From assembly GCA_947095535.1 (NCBI GenBank), contig OX352774.1, positions 267,875,843 to 267,939,842 on the forward strand: 64,000 nt of DNA, given 5' to 3'. The DNA comes from Poecilobothrus nobilitatus (Eukaryota; Arthropoda; Insecta; Diptera; Dolichopodidae). The notes beneath the pieces are model-generated. The model saw only the letters and a program-made list of their open reading frames with translations, searched no databases and was not told the DNA's origin. This document shows, piece by piece, positions 12,225 to 25,238 of the stretch. How positions within the stretch are numbered: the first letter of the stretch is position 1; each line of letters opens with the position of its first letter. A program made the position numbers and the translations under genes.

Positions 12225-12300
12225 CATAAAAATGGTGAATTACATACTCAACACGTTTATCCCATGTGTAATCCCAAGTGAAATTGATAATATAAGGCAT
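12225..12300 (-). CDS. Scp1: Scp1 alternative first coding exon 1b
   Basis: The minus-strand ATG at 12300 opens 25 codons plus one base, ending at a TTTTATG|GTATGT donor. The translation ends in YTWDKRVEYVIHHFY, preceded by a ten-residue extension MPYIINFTWD. The trailing G completes an Asp codon with the AT that opens exon 2 (6531), giving HHFYDIDNNG. This aligns with exon 1a as Y.W..RV.[FY]V...[MF]YD. The matching phase, matching protein motif and good donor make this a genuine alternative start rather than a chance frame. The isoform would differ only at the N-terminus. Transcript data would be needed to prove its use. Confidence 0.82.
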
Positions 12301-12395
12301 TTTCTTTTATGGTAGGTATATCCTTTTTATAATATATGAAGTATATCTTTTATGGTATATGCTTTTTAAGAAATTAATACTAATATTTCCAAATT

Positions 12396-12404
12396 TTATT
12401 TATA
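12396..12404 (-). promoter_or_regulatory. Candidate TATA box upstream of Scp1 exon 1b
   Basis: TATAAATAA on the minus strand lies 96 bases upstream of the exon 1b ATG, leaving room for a 5' UTR of about 70 bases. In such AT-rich DNA the motif alone is weak evidence. Its support is the position next to an alternative first exon. Confidence 0.35.
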
Positions 12405-12409
12405 CTACA

Positions 12410-15400
12410 CGGGATTAAATTTTTATATATTGAAATTTAATTACAATATAGGAAAAAACTTTCAATTATATTGTGTAATTAATATTTTTCTTTTTATGTA
12501 CTTATTTAATCTATCTTTTTTTTTAAATTTTAATCATTAACTATTTGATTTAATCATGTACGCATATAATCATACAAGTGCTTATTCTAAATATAAAATA
12601 TATTTATTTTCTATTCCTGTTTATTTGAATTAATTTTTGCTTAAAAAAAAATCATTAACACGCTCTGTATGCACTAAAATAGATATTTGTATCTGTCTGT
12701 TTTTTTTCTATACAGTAGGTTTTTCTTTTTTTAAAATATGTTTATTACATATGTATTTGTACATAAATATTTAGATTTTTTAATGTCATAATAATAATAA
12801 AAGAACAGGTATTTTATTGTTATACGAAAAAAATTTTTTTTTAGAATGAAAAATTGATAATATAAAATACTTTTAGGAAATTAGGAAACTAAATTATACA
12901 TCCGATACACGCACTATTTAAACACAAACTGATGAGGAGTGAAAATAGATCTTTTGTTATACTTAATGAAAATTTTTAGAAAAAGAATGAAAATTGTTTT
13001 CAAATGTGTTTTTTCCATTTTTAATTTTTTTTTAGATATAATTTATATACAATTTTTTTTAAGACAAAGTTATTTTTTAACAAGAATTATTAAACCAATT
13101 GTTTTAAATTATATTTTTTCTGGAAAGGTGCAAAAGGGAAGTTTGTTAAAAAAGCGGCAGTGCAAAATATTTCTTTTATAGCAAGACGACTTTTTTTTAC
13201 TTTTTTGACTCTTCTAAAGGCTTTTAACCTAAAACTAGAATAGAAGAACTTTCATTTTCCAGCAACAATGACAATTTTTAGAGAAAATGCTTAATTAAAA
13301 ATTTTCAAAATTTGACATTTTACTTGATATAATAACTAAAAATCATGTCAAAAATGTTTTGAATAAAAAATATGCATTTGTAAATCTTGCTGTAAAAATA
13401 AGTTTTCTTTCGCTTTTTACAAATATTATGTTCCGAGCTTTTCAGTAAAAATCTTATTTAATTTTTTATAAAAAGAAACGCATCAATATGAACAACATAA
13501 AAATTAATTTTTAACTAGGAATTCATTTCTAAATTACATACTTTTAAATTTATGAAAAAACTTTTTACAGTCCATTCTTTCATAGTTTGCAATGTTAACA
13601 TTTAAAAACCAAATGTAAAGCTATTTCGTGATGTTTAAAGTAAATTAAGTTGATATTGGATCGAATGCATAACACTGAGTTTGAAGTCAAATGTCACATT
13701 TGCAAACAAAATTATGAGTTCAAGTGTAGATTGTGTTTGAAAAAGTGAGATTTGAGTTCTAGCTAAATTTTATGCACTCGGCTCAGTATCTCTTATTTCC
13801 AAACATTTCACAGTATATATGAATATAGGAATTTATTTATTATTCAATTACATATTTTCATTAAATTTTTAAATTTATTCGATTTCTACAACAAAAAATT
13901 TGCAAATAGTTACAGACTATAAGATCAAAACTTTTAAATATTAAAAATTTTTAAGAAGTAGCTAAAATCAAATAATGCAAAAATAACGAGTCTCCGATAT
14001 TTTTGTTTTGGTACAAATAGGTGTTAAAAATTGTGTACCTACTTCCGAGTGAACATAGTCAGTTAAAACTTATTTAAATAATTTTATAATATCAGGATCC
14101 GGATTTTATGTATTTGTTACTTATTCTTAATATCTGATACTTTGATTTATTTTGTTAATAACTATGTGTGTAATTCATAAATTAGCATTGAATTCATACT
14201 ATGACATTTTAAAAATTAGTTAATTAAATCTAAAAGTGTTTTTAAAAATAAGTATCTTAACTATCTAACATTCTAGGACAATTCTGTAAGAACTTAAACG
14301 AATTGTTGCCAATAATTTGAATATTTTTTTGCCAACATTTTGTTTAAAAAAAGTAATATAACAACAACTTTTAAATTAAAAAAAAAGCATTTTTAAAAGT
14401 TTAAGCTTTAAGGTAGTACATACTTATTTTAAATTTTGTACCTTAAAAAAGTTTTAAAATAATATTTAAAGATCTCTAAATTTAATAAAGAAAATTGCTG
14501 TTAATTTTGGTAAAGATGATCTAATCATACATACATAAAATAAAAAGTTTTATTTATATTATTAATACATTTTTAGAATGACAGTTCTAAATATATAAAT
14601 TTCAATAGAATATAATAATTGCAAAATAATCATAATTTTTACGCTAGGTATTCTAAAAATAAATTTTATTTTTATATATTATATTTATTGAGAATCGTGA
14701 AACTAATAAAAAATTAAAAGGGAAATAACAAAAAGAAAATTTATTGCTATTATTGATTCGTCGATGAGTTAAATATAAAATTATCTATTACAGTTATTGT
14801 TGCCTCTTCTAATTTTAGTTGCTTCAGGTTTACTTTTATGAGTCATATAAAAATATTCAACATTTATAGTTTTATTTTTAATTTTGTAGATAAGATTCAA
14901 ATTAATAATTAGAATTCAAAACAAAAATTATAAAAAAAATATGAATGCAGTTAGGTCCAAAATAACAGATGTGTTTTAATTTCTTAATTAATATTGGTAA
15001 TATACAATTAAAATTGTAGAAATAGTATTGCAAATTAAATTTCTTTGGGTATTCATTCATTTTTGATCTTCAATTCAGTTTCCTAATTCATCATCAGTTG
15101 AATTCAGTTTCCTAATTCAAAAGTTTTTAATTTTAATTTAATTTAAGTGGTAGATCATTTTACAAAATAATGTATAAGAAATTAAATATATAGTTTTTTT
15201 TTTAATAATGAAACATCATTATGATAATAATTATCTTCAAAGGCTTATGAAAATTAAAAAATTGACGTCGTAATTTTAGTAAGTATTGGTATTCTCTAAA
15301 TAAAGATTTGTAATTTTTAATATTTTATAATATATTTAAGTAAAAATAAACATATATTTAAATTTGATCATAAGCTATGTTATATATAAACAAGATAATA

Positions 15401-16200
15401 AATGGAAAATTTTTAATTTTAACGATAACTAAAAGCCTTTAAACTATTATATCCTAATTTACAAGATGAAAGCGCGAAATCGATTTAGAATAAATGTATT
15501 AAAACTATTATGTTGTTTAGAATGAAGCATGAAGCACGTTTTTAAATTAATCATTTTTGGACAGTTTTTGAAATACTGTGTTTAAAGTTTTCCATGTATG
15601 AGTTCAAAAAAAATTACATATTGTTTCGTATGTATATAGAAAGATGATTAAAGATGTTTTAATATTTTGATTATCAGCTTTCACATTACCGTCTAAAGAT
15701 TTTTCTCCTTACCTAAGTTGCGAGATTAAAAACTTTTTTAAGATGGAAAATTATGATAACTTTATAATTTTTCTGAAAAGCCTTAAATTTTTCATAAAAA
15801 ACCAATATTAATGTATAAATTTTATTTCACTTATAAATAGGACATCCTGTGTATTTTATTAGTGAAAAAAATAACTACATCCCTTATTTTTATTTTTATC
15901 AATAAACTTTAGTATAACGGTTTTAATTTTGTACATATTTTATTATACATATAGTTTTTAAATTTTATAACCCTAGAACGAAGGACAAAAAACAAAAAAA
16001 CCTAATCAATTTTGGTTGAAATTTAATGAGTAATTAGAAAAATTTTTGATGGGGTTTTTACGAAATGGCGCCCCACATAAGTAACGGGTTATACCCTATA
16101 AAAAATTGAAATTTTAAACATTTTGTACTAGTTTGTTAACGTACTGTACTAATATAAGGAGCCTAAACATATGCTAAATCACAAAAAATGTTAATTTATT
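12410..16200. other. Scp1 intronic AT-rich sequence
   Basis: Intron between the two first exons. The frame at 12939-13181 is Ile/Phe/Lys rich and AT-driven. No conserved coding or RNA signature was seen. The stretch 13660-13800 is less AT-rich but shows no convincing hairpin. Confidence 0.5.
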
Positions 16201-16204
16201 TATT

Positions 16205-16324
16205 ACAAATAATATTACTTTATAAATTAATAAAAATATTTAATCTATAATGACCTTAGTAGCCGAAGGTTTCGCATTATCGTATGTGAGGTGTAATATT
16301 AATATAAATAAGTAAATAAATTTA
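16205..16324 (+). mobile_element. 5'-truncated SINE fragment (family A)
   Basis: ATGACCTTAGTAGCCGAAGG, then AATATTAATATAAATAAGTAAATAAA, matches the 3' part of the full SINE at 24964-25238 and the copy at 17169. It lacks the tRNA-like head and is diverged. Confidence 0.65.
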
Positions 16325-17168
16325 TTACTTAATTTAGCCTTCTATAAAAAATTCTAACTTATTTAAAATTATACCAGAAATATCAAGTTATACAACACAA
16401 TATTATTATAGATATGAATGTTTAAAGAATTATATTAAATAGCAATTATTTTTATTACATCTTTACTTTTGTGTTTATTATTTTGTATTGATTCACATCC
16501 ATCAACATTCTGTTAATCGGTTCCTTATTTGTCGTAGTTATAAGTTCTTTAGAATATAACCGAAAAAGAGTTTTCGAATGAATACCCTTCCTATATAGTT
16601 TTTAAAATTTTTTTTTAATCTATTCAAGAAGAATATTATTTATTTAAAAATAATTTTTTTTAATACTTTAAAAATTTTAATTGAAAAATATAAAATTTAA
16701 TCATAATCATAATCATTTATATTTGTAAACAATTTGAAAACATTTTCATATGTTATATTTCAAAATCATTTTTATGTGTATTTCCTAAAATGAAAAGAAA
16801 AAGTGAAAATAATTATTATAGTCCATAAATTAGTTGATTTTTTAACAATTACTATTGTTAAATTGTACAAAATTTATTACAATGCTGTGATAGAATTCTT
16901 ATGAATTTAAAATTTTTCTAAAAAAATATTTGTATAATTTTTTTTCAATTGTGCTTCTCCTGAGTTTTAATTTTTTTTTATAAAAATATCTTATTGTACA
17001 TTTTGCTGTTGTAAAAATATTTTAAAATATTTTGAAAAGTAAATGTTTTCAAACTTGAATATTTTGGTTTTATCAAAATGATTAGTCAAAGATCAATAAT
17101 CCTAAAATTATGCAAATTATTAGACAAATTACTGTCCTGTTTTTGTCGAAATTCAACCAACAAAAAAA

Positions 17169-17345
17169 TACCCCCCTTACGACCAAATATAATGTAAATA
17201 TATAGTATATAATATAAACAAAATAAATAATATTAGTATATAATTTAATAATAGTATAAAAACCTAAAATGACCTTGGTAGCCGGTGGTTCAATAATATT
17301 GCATTACATTTATGTATGTAATGTTAATATAAATAAATAAATAAA
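17169..17345 (+). mobile_element. 5'-truncated SINE (family A)
   Basis: Begins CCCTTACGACCAAATATAAT, continues through AATGACCTTGGTAGCCGGTGG and CATTACATTTATGTATGTAA, and ends in an (ATAA)n tail. It is closely similar to the reverse complement of 24964-25125, so it is the same family without the tRNA-like head. Confidence 0.8.
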
Positions 17346-18848
17346 ATAAAAAAAGAGCTATAATACCCGAGGAGTATCATCACTCAAAACAAAATATCTT
17401 GGAATACCTAATGGTTTTTATAATATTTAACCAGATTTAACCTTTATAATTTTTGTCATATATTTTTAATAGCGTTGTCACAACTTTTTTGAAAATTGTT
17501 ATTAGTTTTTTAGAAAAATTATTTAAGAATTTTTAATATTTTTTAATGTTACTGTTAATTAAAAAATTGTTAAAATCAGTTTATATTATGTCATCAAACT
17601 GTCTAACGTGATCAAAAATTTTTAAATTATATTGACTTAAATTCGGCAAACAAAAATTGTATTTTATTTCGTTATTCAAAAATTTTTCTAACACCGTAAT
17701 ATATAAGAATGTAAGAGTAAATTATTAGATAATAAAAGCATTTAAACATTTTACTTTCGATTCTTCTAAAAATATTTCCAAGTACATTTTTTATTTCTCC
17801 ACTTTATTTTTAATTAAAATTAAATCTTCATTTTGCTCTTAAAATAATGCCCAAAAATGCACGTTAATTTTTAATAAATTAACACTTTAATTTAGTTTCA
17901 ATTATAATTATAATAAAATCTAAATAAATTTTAATTATTTTATCTTGGATTATTTTTATATACATATTTAAAAAACAAATTGAAAATTAACTTAAAGGAG
18001 AAAAGCAAATTTTTTGCAATTTTTTTATTTTTATTATTTGAATTATTATTTGAGGGTTATCGGGTTATATAAAAATAAAGTAGATTTATTAAAGCAAAAA
18101 GTAAAATCTTAACATTACTAAAGCTTTTTATTTTATTTAGCGTTTTTTGGGATTTTTTAAAATGTTTTCAAACTAATTTTTATTTTCCTTTATATATTTA
18201 TTGTACTTTTTCATTTGTATTGCGAAAGGTCACCTCTTAAATAAAATACGTACGTAAAAATATAACATAACGACAAATACCAAAAAATATAAAATAAATT
18301 AAAAATTTTTTATTAGGTACATGATCCCCAGCTAAATGTATTTTTGTAAATTGCTTGTTTTTAATTTTGTATTAAAATAATTGCTTCTTTTAGATTAACA
18401 AATAATTGAATTTAATTATTTTTAATCTAAAGATTGTAATCGTATCTATCATTTATTTTATGCTAAGTTTAATATTTTCTCATCTTAATTTCGTTGCAAT
18501 TTTAATAATATAAAAAGAATTCGGTTTTTAATGTTTTTAAAAAATATTTTTAAACACTTATTTATTTTGATTGCTTGAATAGAAATTGTTTTTTATTTTT
18601 TAATCGATTATTTTCAAAATTAGTTAAAATTTAATTATGATCACTATTGCATTTACACAAAATATTTAAATTATTATAGTATTATTTAACTATATTAATT
18701 ACATCATATTACTTTAATAAAACTTTAAAACAAATTTGTATTTTTTTAAATGTTTGCTTTATACATAACTTTCCTTCTATTTTCTATTTGTGTTTTTATT
18801 TTTCTTTTAAAACAATTTAATTAATATTTATTCACTTTAAATACATAC
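17346..18848. other. Scp1 intronic AT-rich sequence
   Basis: AT-rich intron between first exons 1a and 1b. No feature recognised. Confidence 0.5.
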
Positions 18849-18900
18849 CATACATGTATTTAACTACAAATTTAACACGATTTGCCCATTCGTAAGCCAT
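18849..18900 (-). CDS. Scp1: Scp1 canonical first coding exon 1a
   Basis: The minus-strand ATG at 18900 opens MAYEWANRVKFVVKYMY plus one base, ending at a CATGTATG|GTATGT donor. Joined to exon 2 it reads YMYDIDNNGFLD. The Drosophila Scp1 N-terminus, as I recall it, is MAYSWDNRVEFVVRYMYD, so this is the conserved start. The intron to exon 2 is 12.3 kb and skips exon 1b, so the two starts are mutually exclusive. Confidence 0.92.
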
Positions 18901-20482
18901 GATTTATTATTTTATTGTAAGTGAAATCTCTTTTACTTTGAATTTAAAAAATAATATTATGTTAATACTTATTATAAGTATATTTAATATAAGATATGTA
19001 TGTTTTATGTTTTCTTAAAGGAAGAACTATTCCTTCATATCACTTTGACAATAAAATAACGAATGTTTTACTATTGTCTTGCAAATAAACTTATCGGCCT
19101 CTAGGGATGATTTTTTCTATTATATACGCAAACAATACCAATAACAATAATTGTGCATTATTTTATTTATATTAAAATATAAAAAATAAAAACTTAAAAA
19201 ATTCCCTTTTTTTATACTTTTGTATGTATTAAAATATTATGTTTAATTTTTTTTTTGTTTTATTCGTTTTTTTCTCACAGTTTTAAACATTTGTTAATAT
19301 TTTGATTTTTGAAAGACAAAACAATAAAAGAATATAAAAAAAACTATAATCAAAATGTTAACTTTGTCATACTTTTCAAGATACTAAAGTAGGTTAATTA
19401 AAGTGCGCATACTCAATGAAAGATGCCTCTGTCTAATACAAATTAAAAAAAAAATGCCAAAAACACGTAATTGTAAAACAACACAACAGGTCTTTTGATT
19501 ATTTTTGTTTTTAATTTTATGTAAAAGAAAAATACATCAAATTTTTAATGTTTATAGATATATAAAAAACCATATATATACATTTATATACAAGTTACAA
19601 GTTTTAAGTACATAAAGTACATATTTGTGTATGTTAACAAAAATGCATGTATTTAATAAATAAATTTGAAAAAGTACCTCAAAAATAAAATTGATTACCG
19701 GTTCTATTTTTATTTAAAATAAATAAAATAAAAATTTAAAACAAAACGCAAAAAAGATTTTGCAACAGCCCTAATATAAAAATTTTCGAAAAGTGGTTGT
19801 TCAATAAAACTAAAAAAAAATCAAGAATAATAAATAAAATATAAAAATGAAGAAAAGAAAAAACTATAAAAATCAAAAATTATTTTCATTATGTATCAAA
19901 AAAATTTAGTTCCGCTTCAAATCAATCTAGGAAATATGCTTTTTGTAACGTTAACAACGTTATAATTAAGATTTAATCCTTAAAGTAAAAATAAATCTTT
20001 TCTAGTCCTTGGATATCTACTAAAATCTAAGTTTTCAGAACAACGGTTAAATTATTAATATGTATGTATGTATGTACATATGTAATTTGTTTTGTTAAAA
20101 AAACATAGTGACTTTTCAGATTAAAAGATCGCCCGATCAAAATATTTTAATAGAATGATGCAAATTATTATTTCTCTGTTTGTTTTTTTAAAGTATATGT
20201 GTTCATATGAAAGTAGGTATGTATGTACATATGTACATTATTTCTTTATTTTGTGTTGTATTATACCTATTAACTTTATTTTCGTGTCTACGAATGTTGA
20301 TTTTCTCTATTTAAGAGACTGATTCAAACCCAATAACTTCCTAAATTATTTGTCATGTCGTGGCTGTACTCTAGTACTCAATCATTATATGAACTATGAA
20401 GGAATATAATTATGAAATACCATATGTATGTATGTATGTCATTTTGTGTAGATGCACTTATTTGTCTTCATGAAACAGTAAT
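18901..20482. other. Scp1 upstream region, AT-rich
   Basis: Contains the 5' UTR and promoter of the exon 1a transcript, if no further non-coding exon exists. AT content is too high to single out a TATA box. A (TATG)n microsatellite lies near 20058-20090. Confidence 0.45.
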
Positions 20483-21103
20483 CCCTGATAACCCAGAAGT
20501 AGCTCAGAAGTACTGAATGGAAGTACTGAATTTAATATAAATGGTGGGAAAAAATTCATCAGTTTTGCACTAATACATTGAAAGTTTTTCCACTTCCATT
20601 CACTACTTTTTCAATACCTTTTCAGGGGTGAATTAAAGTTGTTTTTCAGCACATTTTCAGTGGTGTATGGAAATAGTTTTTCATTACTTTTTCAGAACCA
20701 TACCAAAAAAAGAAACATTAAATAAGTTATTAATTTTATATTTTTATTATAATGAATTAAATCACAGCATTTCAGTCATTACATTAAAATAACTTTAAGT
20801 AGGAACAAAAGTTAAAAAATTAAAAAATAACGTTATTAATAAAAAAAAAAAAAAATAGTCTCATAATTGTATTTGATGAGTGATTACTAAATATTAATTA
20901 TAGGTATAAAAAGCGATATAGAGAGTAACTGTACTATTTTGTTGTTTCATTCATTGTGCGGAACTTCACTAGTGATTCACTACTTTTTCAGTAGTGAATG
21001 ATCATGGTTTAAAACTACCTACACAAAGACAATATTTTTATTCTATAAAAATGTAAAAATTAATTTGTATGGGGTTGTAACTGCTGAACTCAGGTTGTCA
21101 GGG
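20483..21103. mobile_element. Candidate MITE with CCCTGA.AACC inverted ends
   Basis: The left end CCCTGATAACC (20483) and right end GGTTGTCAGGG (21103) are inverted copies with one mismatch. Inside, the motif CACTACTTTTTCA recurs near 20602, 20682 and 20970; the last is the palindrome CACTACTTTTTCAGTAGTG. No coding capacity. A target-site duplication could not be settled. Superfamily unknown. Confidence 0.5.
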
Positions 21104-22199
21104 ATGTAGCTTAGTAATACATACATACATACATCCAAAGACCAAAGATTATCTATTACAATTTTTTGTTTTAGAATATTTAACCCAAAATTTTAAAAAC
21201 GATTTACTGAAAGAAATACATAAATTGAAGCTGTAAAGAAAAGTATAAGGAATCAAAATAGGATTTTAAAATATATTACGTAGGTATATTTATTTTTTAC
21301 AAATGAACACTTAACATTTTATGTCTTATATCAAATCCTTTAACATTTTTATTAAATTATGAATTCTGACTCTAATATACTCTTTTCACTTCAAATTTGT
21401 CCTTTTTAACATTATATTTGTCTTTTTTTAAAATCAAATTCGTCCAGATTCTGAATAAATTTTGCTATAAATATCGTGGATATTTTTAATACATATGCAA
21501 AAATTTTATATCTTACAAAAAAAATTTCTCCTGCCATGGCATTTAAATTTTGAAGTATCAAAAAAATAAACAAACATTTTAAAATAAACAAATGCCCCAA
21601 TTTTTTTTTTTTACCTTTTAGTGAGAAACCATACTAAAATTACTATATTGTAGAAATATTATTAATAAACTATTATTTTTAACAACTTTATAAATAAAAA
21701 ATTTTATGTTTTTAGCTAAATATGAATATAAATATTAATAAATTAGGTTATGTACATTTTCAACTGTTAAAGTGTTCATAGCATAATTTCTTATAAGTAT
21801 GTACAATAAAGTACATATATGTATATATACGGCGCTATATAATACACATCTAAACTCTTATCATTCATTCATAAGTGACATATACGATATGTAAATAAAC
21901 ATGATATTATATAAGTATGTATGTATATCAATATCATATAAATAAAAATTCTTCAAGCAACCGTTATGTTGTTTATTTATTTACATTTTTTTGTACTACG
22001 CATTATATCCTCAACAATTTCAAATTATCGACTAAAACAAAATGCAAAAAATTAGTTAAAGAAATTTGTTAGAAAATTTGAAAAAATCAAGTAACACTTT
22101 CGTCAATTATAAAGTAACCCTATGTTATTAAAAGTTGTTAACAGAAATAAGAGTATAATGTTGAAGCTTTAATTTTTATGTATTACTTCAAAAAAATTT
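21104..22199. other. AT-rich intergenic spacer
   Basis: Between the Scp1 start and the kon 3' end. It contains (CATA)n and (TATG)n tracts (21118-21135, 21910-21930). The frame at 21412-21600 is not conserved-looking. Confidence 0.45.
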
Positions 22200-22650
22200 T
22201 AACAGGTGTTCAAGTTACAGGTGTTTAAAAATAGGAAATTTTCAGTCTTTGACTCCTTATAGCTCCTAAACGGGGGGTGATACAAAAAAAATTTCTGAAA
22301 TGACTCATACTTATTTTCAAAGATCTAACTTCTGTCAAAATTTCAAGTTTCCAATTTCAACCGAAGATAGAAGGGTTAAAGGATTTTGCAATAATTCAGT
22401 TTCGCATAACGGTAAATTAAGACACCGTACAGCACAAGTACATATTTATTATATACATGTTTGTAAAGCTCATAATTGCACCCATCGTTTGGAATTATCG
22501 GACGGACGGCCATGGCTTAATCGACTCAGAATTTGATTCTGATCTGATCCATACCTTTGAAGGTATATCTAGCTCGCTTATTTCGAGGTGTTACAAACGG
22601 AGGAGTAATTTTATTATACCCGATACTTATCGTATGGGTATAAACAGAGA
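22200..22650 (+). repeat. Dispersed insect-type repeat ending in TATACCC..GGGTATAA
   Basis: Reads TAGCTCCTAAACGGGGGGTG, ACCGAAGATAG, GACGGACGGCCATGGCTTAA, TCGACTCAGAATTTGATTCT, then a terminal inverted TATACCCGATA..TATCGTATGGGTATA. The part from GACGGACGG to the end recurs inverted at 33560-33720. Similar GACGGACGGACATGGC sequences are, to my knowledge, common dispersed repeats in insect genomes. The two short frames across it are chance frames. Confidence 0.65.
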
Positions 22651-24599
22651 AAATTGCTTTTGAAAATTTGAATGAATTTGATTTTGAAAAAAGATAAATA
22701 TAATGCTAAAATCGAAAAATTTTAAGTGAAGAATATACATACATAGGTTTTATAAAATAAAATTTGTTATATTTATTAGAACAATTATAAATAAAATATG
22801 TACTAATTTTACTAAAATATTTATAAATTTATTTTCTAAACTATCTAAATAATATCTACATAAAATTTTCAATTAAAATACATTTTTCATATTGAAATTT
22901 TCAATAAACAATTTAAAACACTTTCAACTATTACTTTTTTATTTAATTTCAAAGAATTTCAATTAATAATTTAAAATACTTTCGATTATTATTTTTTGCC
23001 ACTATGTATAAAATTAAACAAAGTTGCGCCTTTAAAAATACATTGTGATTCAATTGTAAATATTCCTATACTTTGTATTATAACAATACAAAGTTGCGCC
23101 TTTAATTTTTTAAATTGTAAAAATACGATACTAAAACAATATTTCGTTCATTTTCTCTCTTAAAGTAATTTCAATAACCGAATGCTTTTGAAATGAAGTA
23201 ACATATGTATATATTTTATCTACTTTTACTAATCGTTTTTTGTTATTTAGGTAGTTGTAAAAAATGCATTAATTGTGTAAAAAAAGAGTGGCCCATCTTA
23301 TTGTAATAGATAATCTTTGGTTTTGACTTCCTTTTTATGTTTAAAAGGCACTTGTATTTGTATATATGTATGTATATACTTTACATAATATATAAAAATT
23401 GCATAAAAGTAAAAGTCACTTCCTTATTAATTTATTCTCTTTAAATGTTGCCAATATAATTCAAATAAAAATATAAAATATTTATTTATTAACATTTTTA
23501 TAAATATTTTAAAGTGCATTTTTCAAAATCTTTTCATTTCTTTTTTTAGATTTTTTGTTCAAACCTATGCACATAAGTACATCGTCAAAATCGACAAATC
23601 TTTGGCATTCAAATTCACATTCAAGAAAAAAATTAGACAACTAAAATAAAAATTAATCGAAATATGTACATATGTGTTTTAGCAAAATACTCCAGAAATA
23701 TAATAGTGTATAATGTTAACATATATTATATTTCTTTAAATTGTAATAAAGTGAGAAAGCCATGCAATAAGTTTTACTGTACCTAAAACACTTGGCATTG
23801 ATTAGTTTAACAAGTTAAAAATTCTGTTAGTTAAATACATATTTACATTTTTTAAAAAATATTAATTATGCCTATATAATTTCAAAATTTTTTTACTTTT
23901 TTCCATTGCTTTAACGAGCCTAGAGCATCTACTAAGTCAATTATTTTACATATTTAACTACATATTTCACTTTCTGGAATCATTAATTTCATCATTAAGC
24001 CATTAATTACTTAGCTGTAGCCTATATCTTTTTGGCTTTTTTTATTTTATAATTAATATTCCAATATATTTTTCGTGTATGTTTTCAGAAAAAAAATATT
24101 AACCCGTTTTTTACGAATAAGTACATACAAACTTTTTTATCGTTATTTTAACATTTAAAAATGAAATTCAATATTTGAAATTTAAAAAAAAACCAAAAGA
24201 ACATGTCTTTATTCATTAATTTCATAATTTAGTTTTACAATTTTTTAACGCTACTATATGAGGAAAGAAAATTAATAAAATTTAACCTCTATTTTTTTAG
24301 TAAAATCACATAATTATATATTTTATTAAAATATCTAAGTTTTTCCAAATATTTTAAAAAAGGGATTTAATTATATCAATTATTTTAACAGAAAAGATGG
24401 TTTGACTTCAGTATGTAACATTCGCAAAACACATACATATGTATGTCTGTATGTATGTTTGTATAACCAAAGAAAATACTTGTTTTTCAATTTCTGCAAT
24501 ATATGTGAATTCGTATTTATACATATTTTTATTTATACAAATTTAGCACTTCAATTATTAAAGAGTATCTTATTAATCGAAATCGTGGGCTAATCGTTG
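22651..24599. other. AT-rich intergenic spacer
   Basis: No coding or RNA signature. AAAGTTGCGCCTTTAA occurs twice (23020, 23090), and short TATG tracts are present. Confidence 0.45.
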
Positions 24600-24780
24600 A
24601 AGAGGCGGATTTCTATATATTTTATTATCTACATACATACATACATATGTATGTATATTACCTATTTATTTTTATTGGATTTCTATTTATATGCAAATAC
24701 ATATGTATGTATGTATATATTTTATTACCTATATTACCTACATACATACATACATATTTTATTTCTATATTATCTATTCC
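24600..24780. repeat. (CATA)n/(TATG)n microsatellite cluster
   Basis: Blocks of CATACATACATA and TATGTATGTATG alternate with ATTACCTATTT. Opposite-sense blocks face each other and could form hairpins. The open frame over it (24597-25019) is Tyr/Ile rich because of the repeats. Confidence 0.8.
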
Positions 24781-24952
24781 TCCGGAGTGATAAACATTTT
24801 TTAGAAGATCAATGTCAAATTATACTTTTGAAATCGAAGTCGTTGCTGAAGGTTATATCTCTGAAAATTACAAAGATTCTTGCCGCAGGAAAGTTTAACT
24901 ACTCAGAAAGCATCAAACGCAGTTGGATTTATGGTGAAATACTTTTCACCAT

Positions 24953-24963
24953 GGCGGTATTCA
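24953..24963. repeat. SINE target-site duplication, left
   Basis: GGCGGTATTCA, repeated exactly at 25239-25249. Confidence 0.85.
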
Positions 24964-25238
24964 TTTATTTATTTATTTATATTAATATTACATACATAAA
25001 TGTAATGCAATATTATTGAACCAGCGGCTACTAAGGCCATTATACGTTTTTATACTATTATTAAATTATATACTAATATTATTTATTTTGTTTATATTAT
25101 ATACTATATATTTACATTATATTTGGTCGTAAGGGGGTATGTAAAGAAAAAAAAACACTTACGACCTGTGCAGGGATCGAATCCACACTCCTTCGGTTAA
25201 TACGCCACACGCCTACCCACTAGGCTACCGAAGCCCCC
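24964..25238 (-). mobile_element. Full-length tRNA-derived SINE (family A) with 11-bp duplication
   Basis: On the minus strand it starts GGGGGCTTCGGTAGCCTAGT, has A-box-like TAGCCTAGTGGGTAGGCG and B box GGATTCGATCCC, then a body with CATACCCCCTTACGACC and CATTACATTTATGTATGTAA, and ends in a (ATAA)n tail on the left side. The 11-bp duplication GGCGGTATTCA flanks it. It is the parent-like copy for the truncated fragments at 16205 and 17169. Confidence 0.88.

Noticed and set aside
12939..13181. 80-codon plus-strand frame
   Set aside because: Ile/Phe/Lys rich, no signal peptide logic, no conserved motif; chance frame inside the Scp1 intron.
13660..13800. Possible small-RNA hairpin in a less AT-rich patch
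   Set aside because: Pairing of the two sides is too poor to support a precursor hairpin.
24597..25019. 140-codon plus-strand frame
   Set aside because: First half is (CATA)n microsatellite and the end runs into a SINE. The middle (24780-24955) looks less random but no family was recognised.
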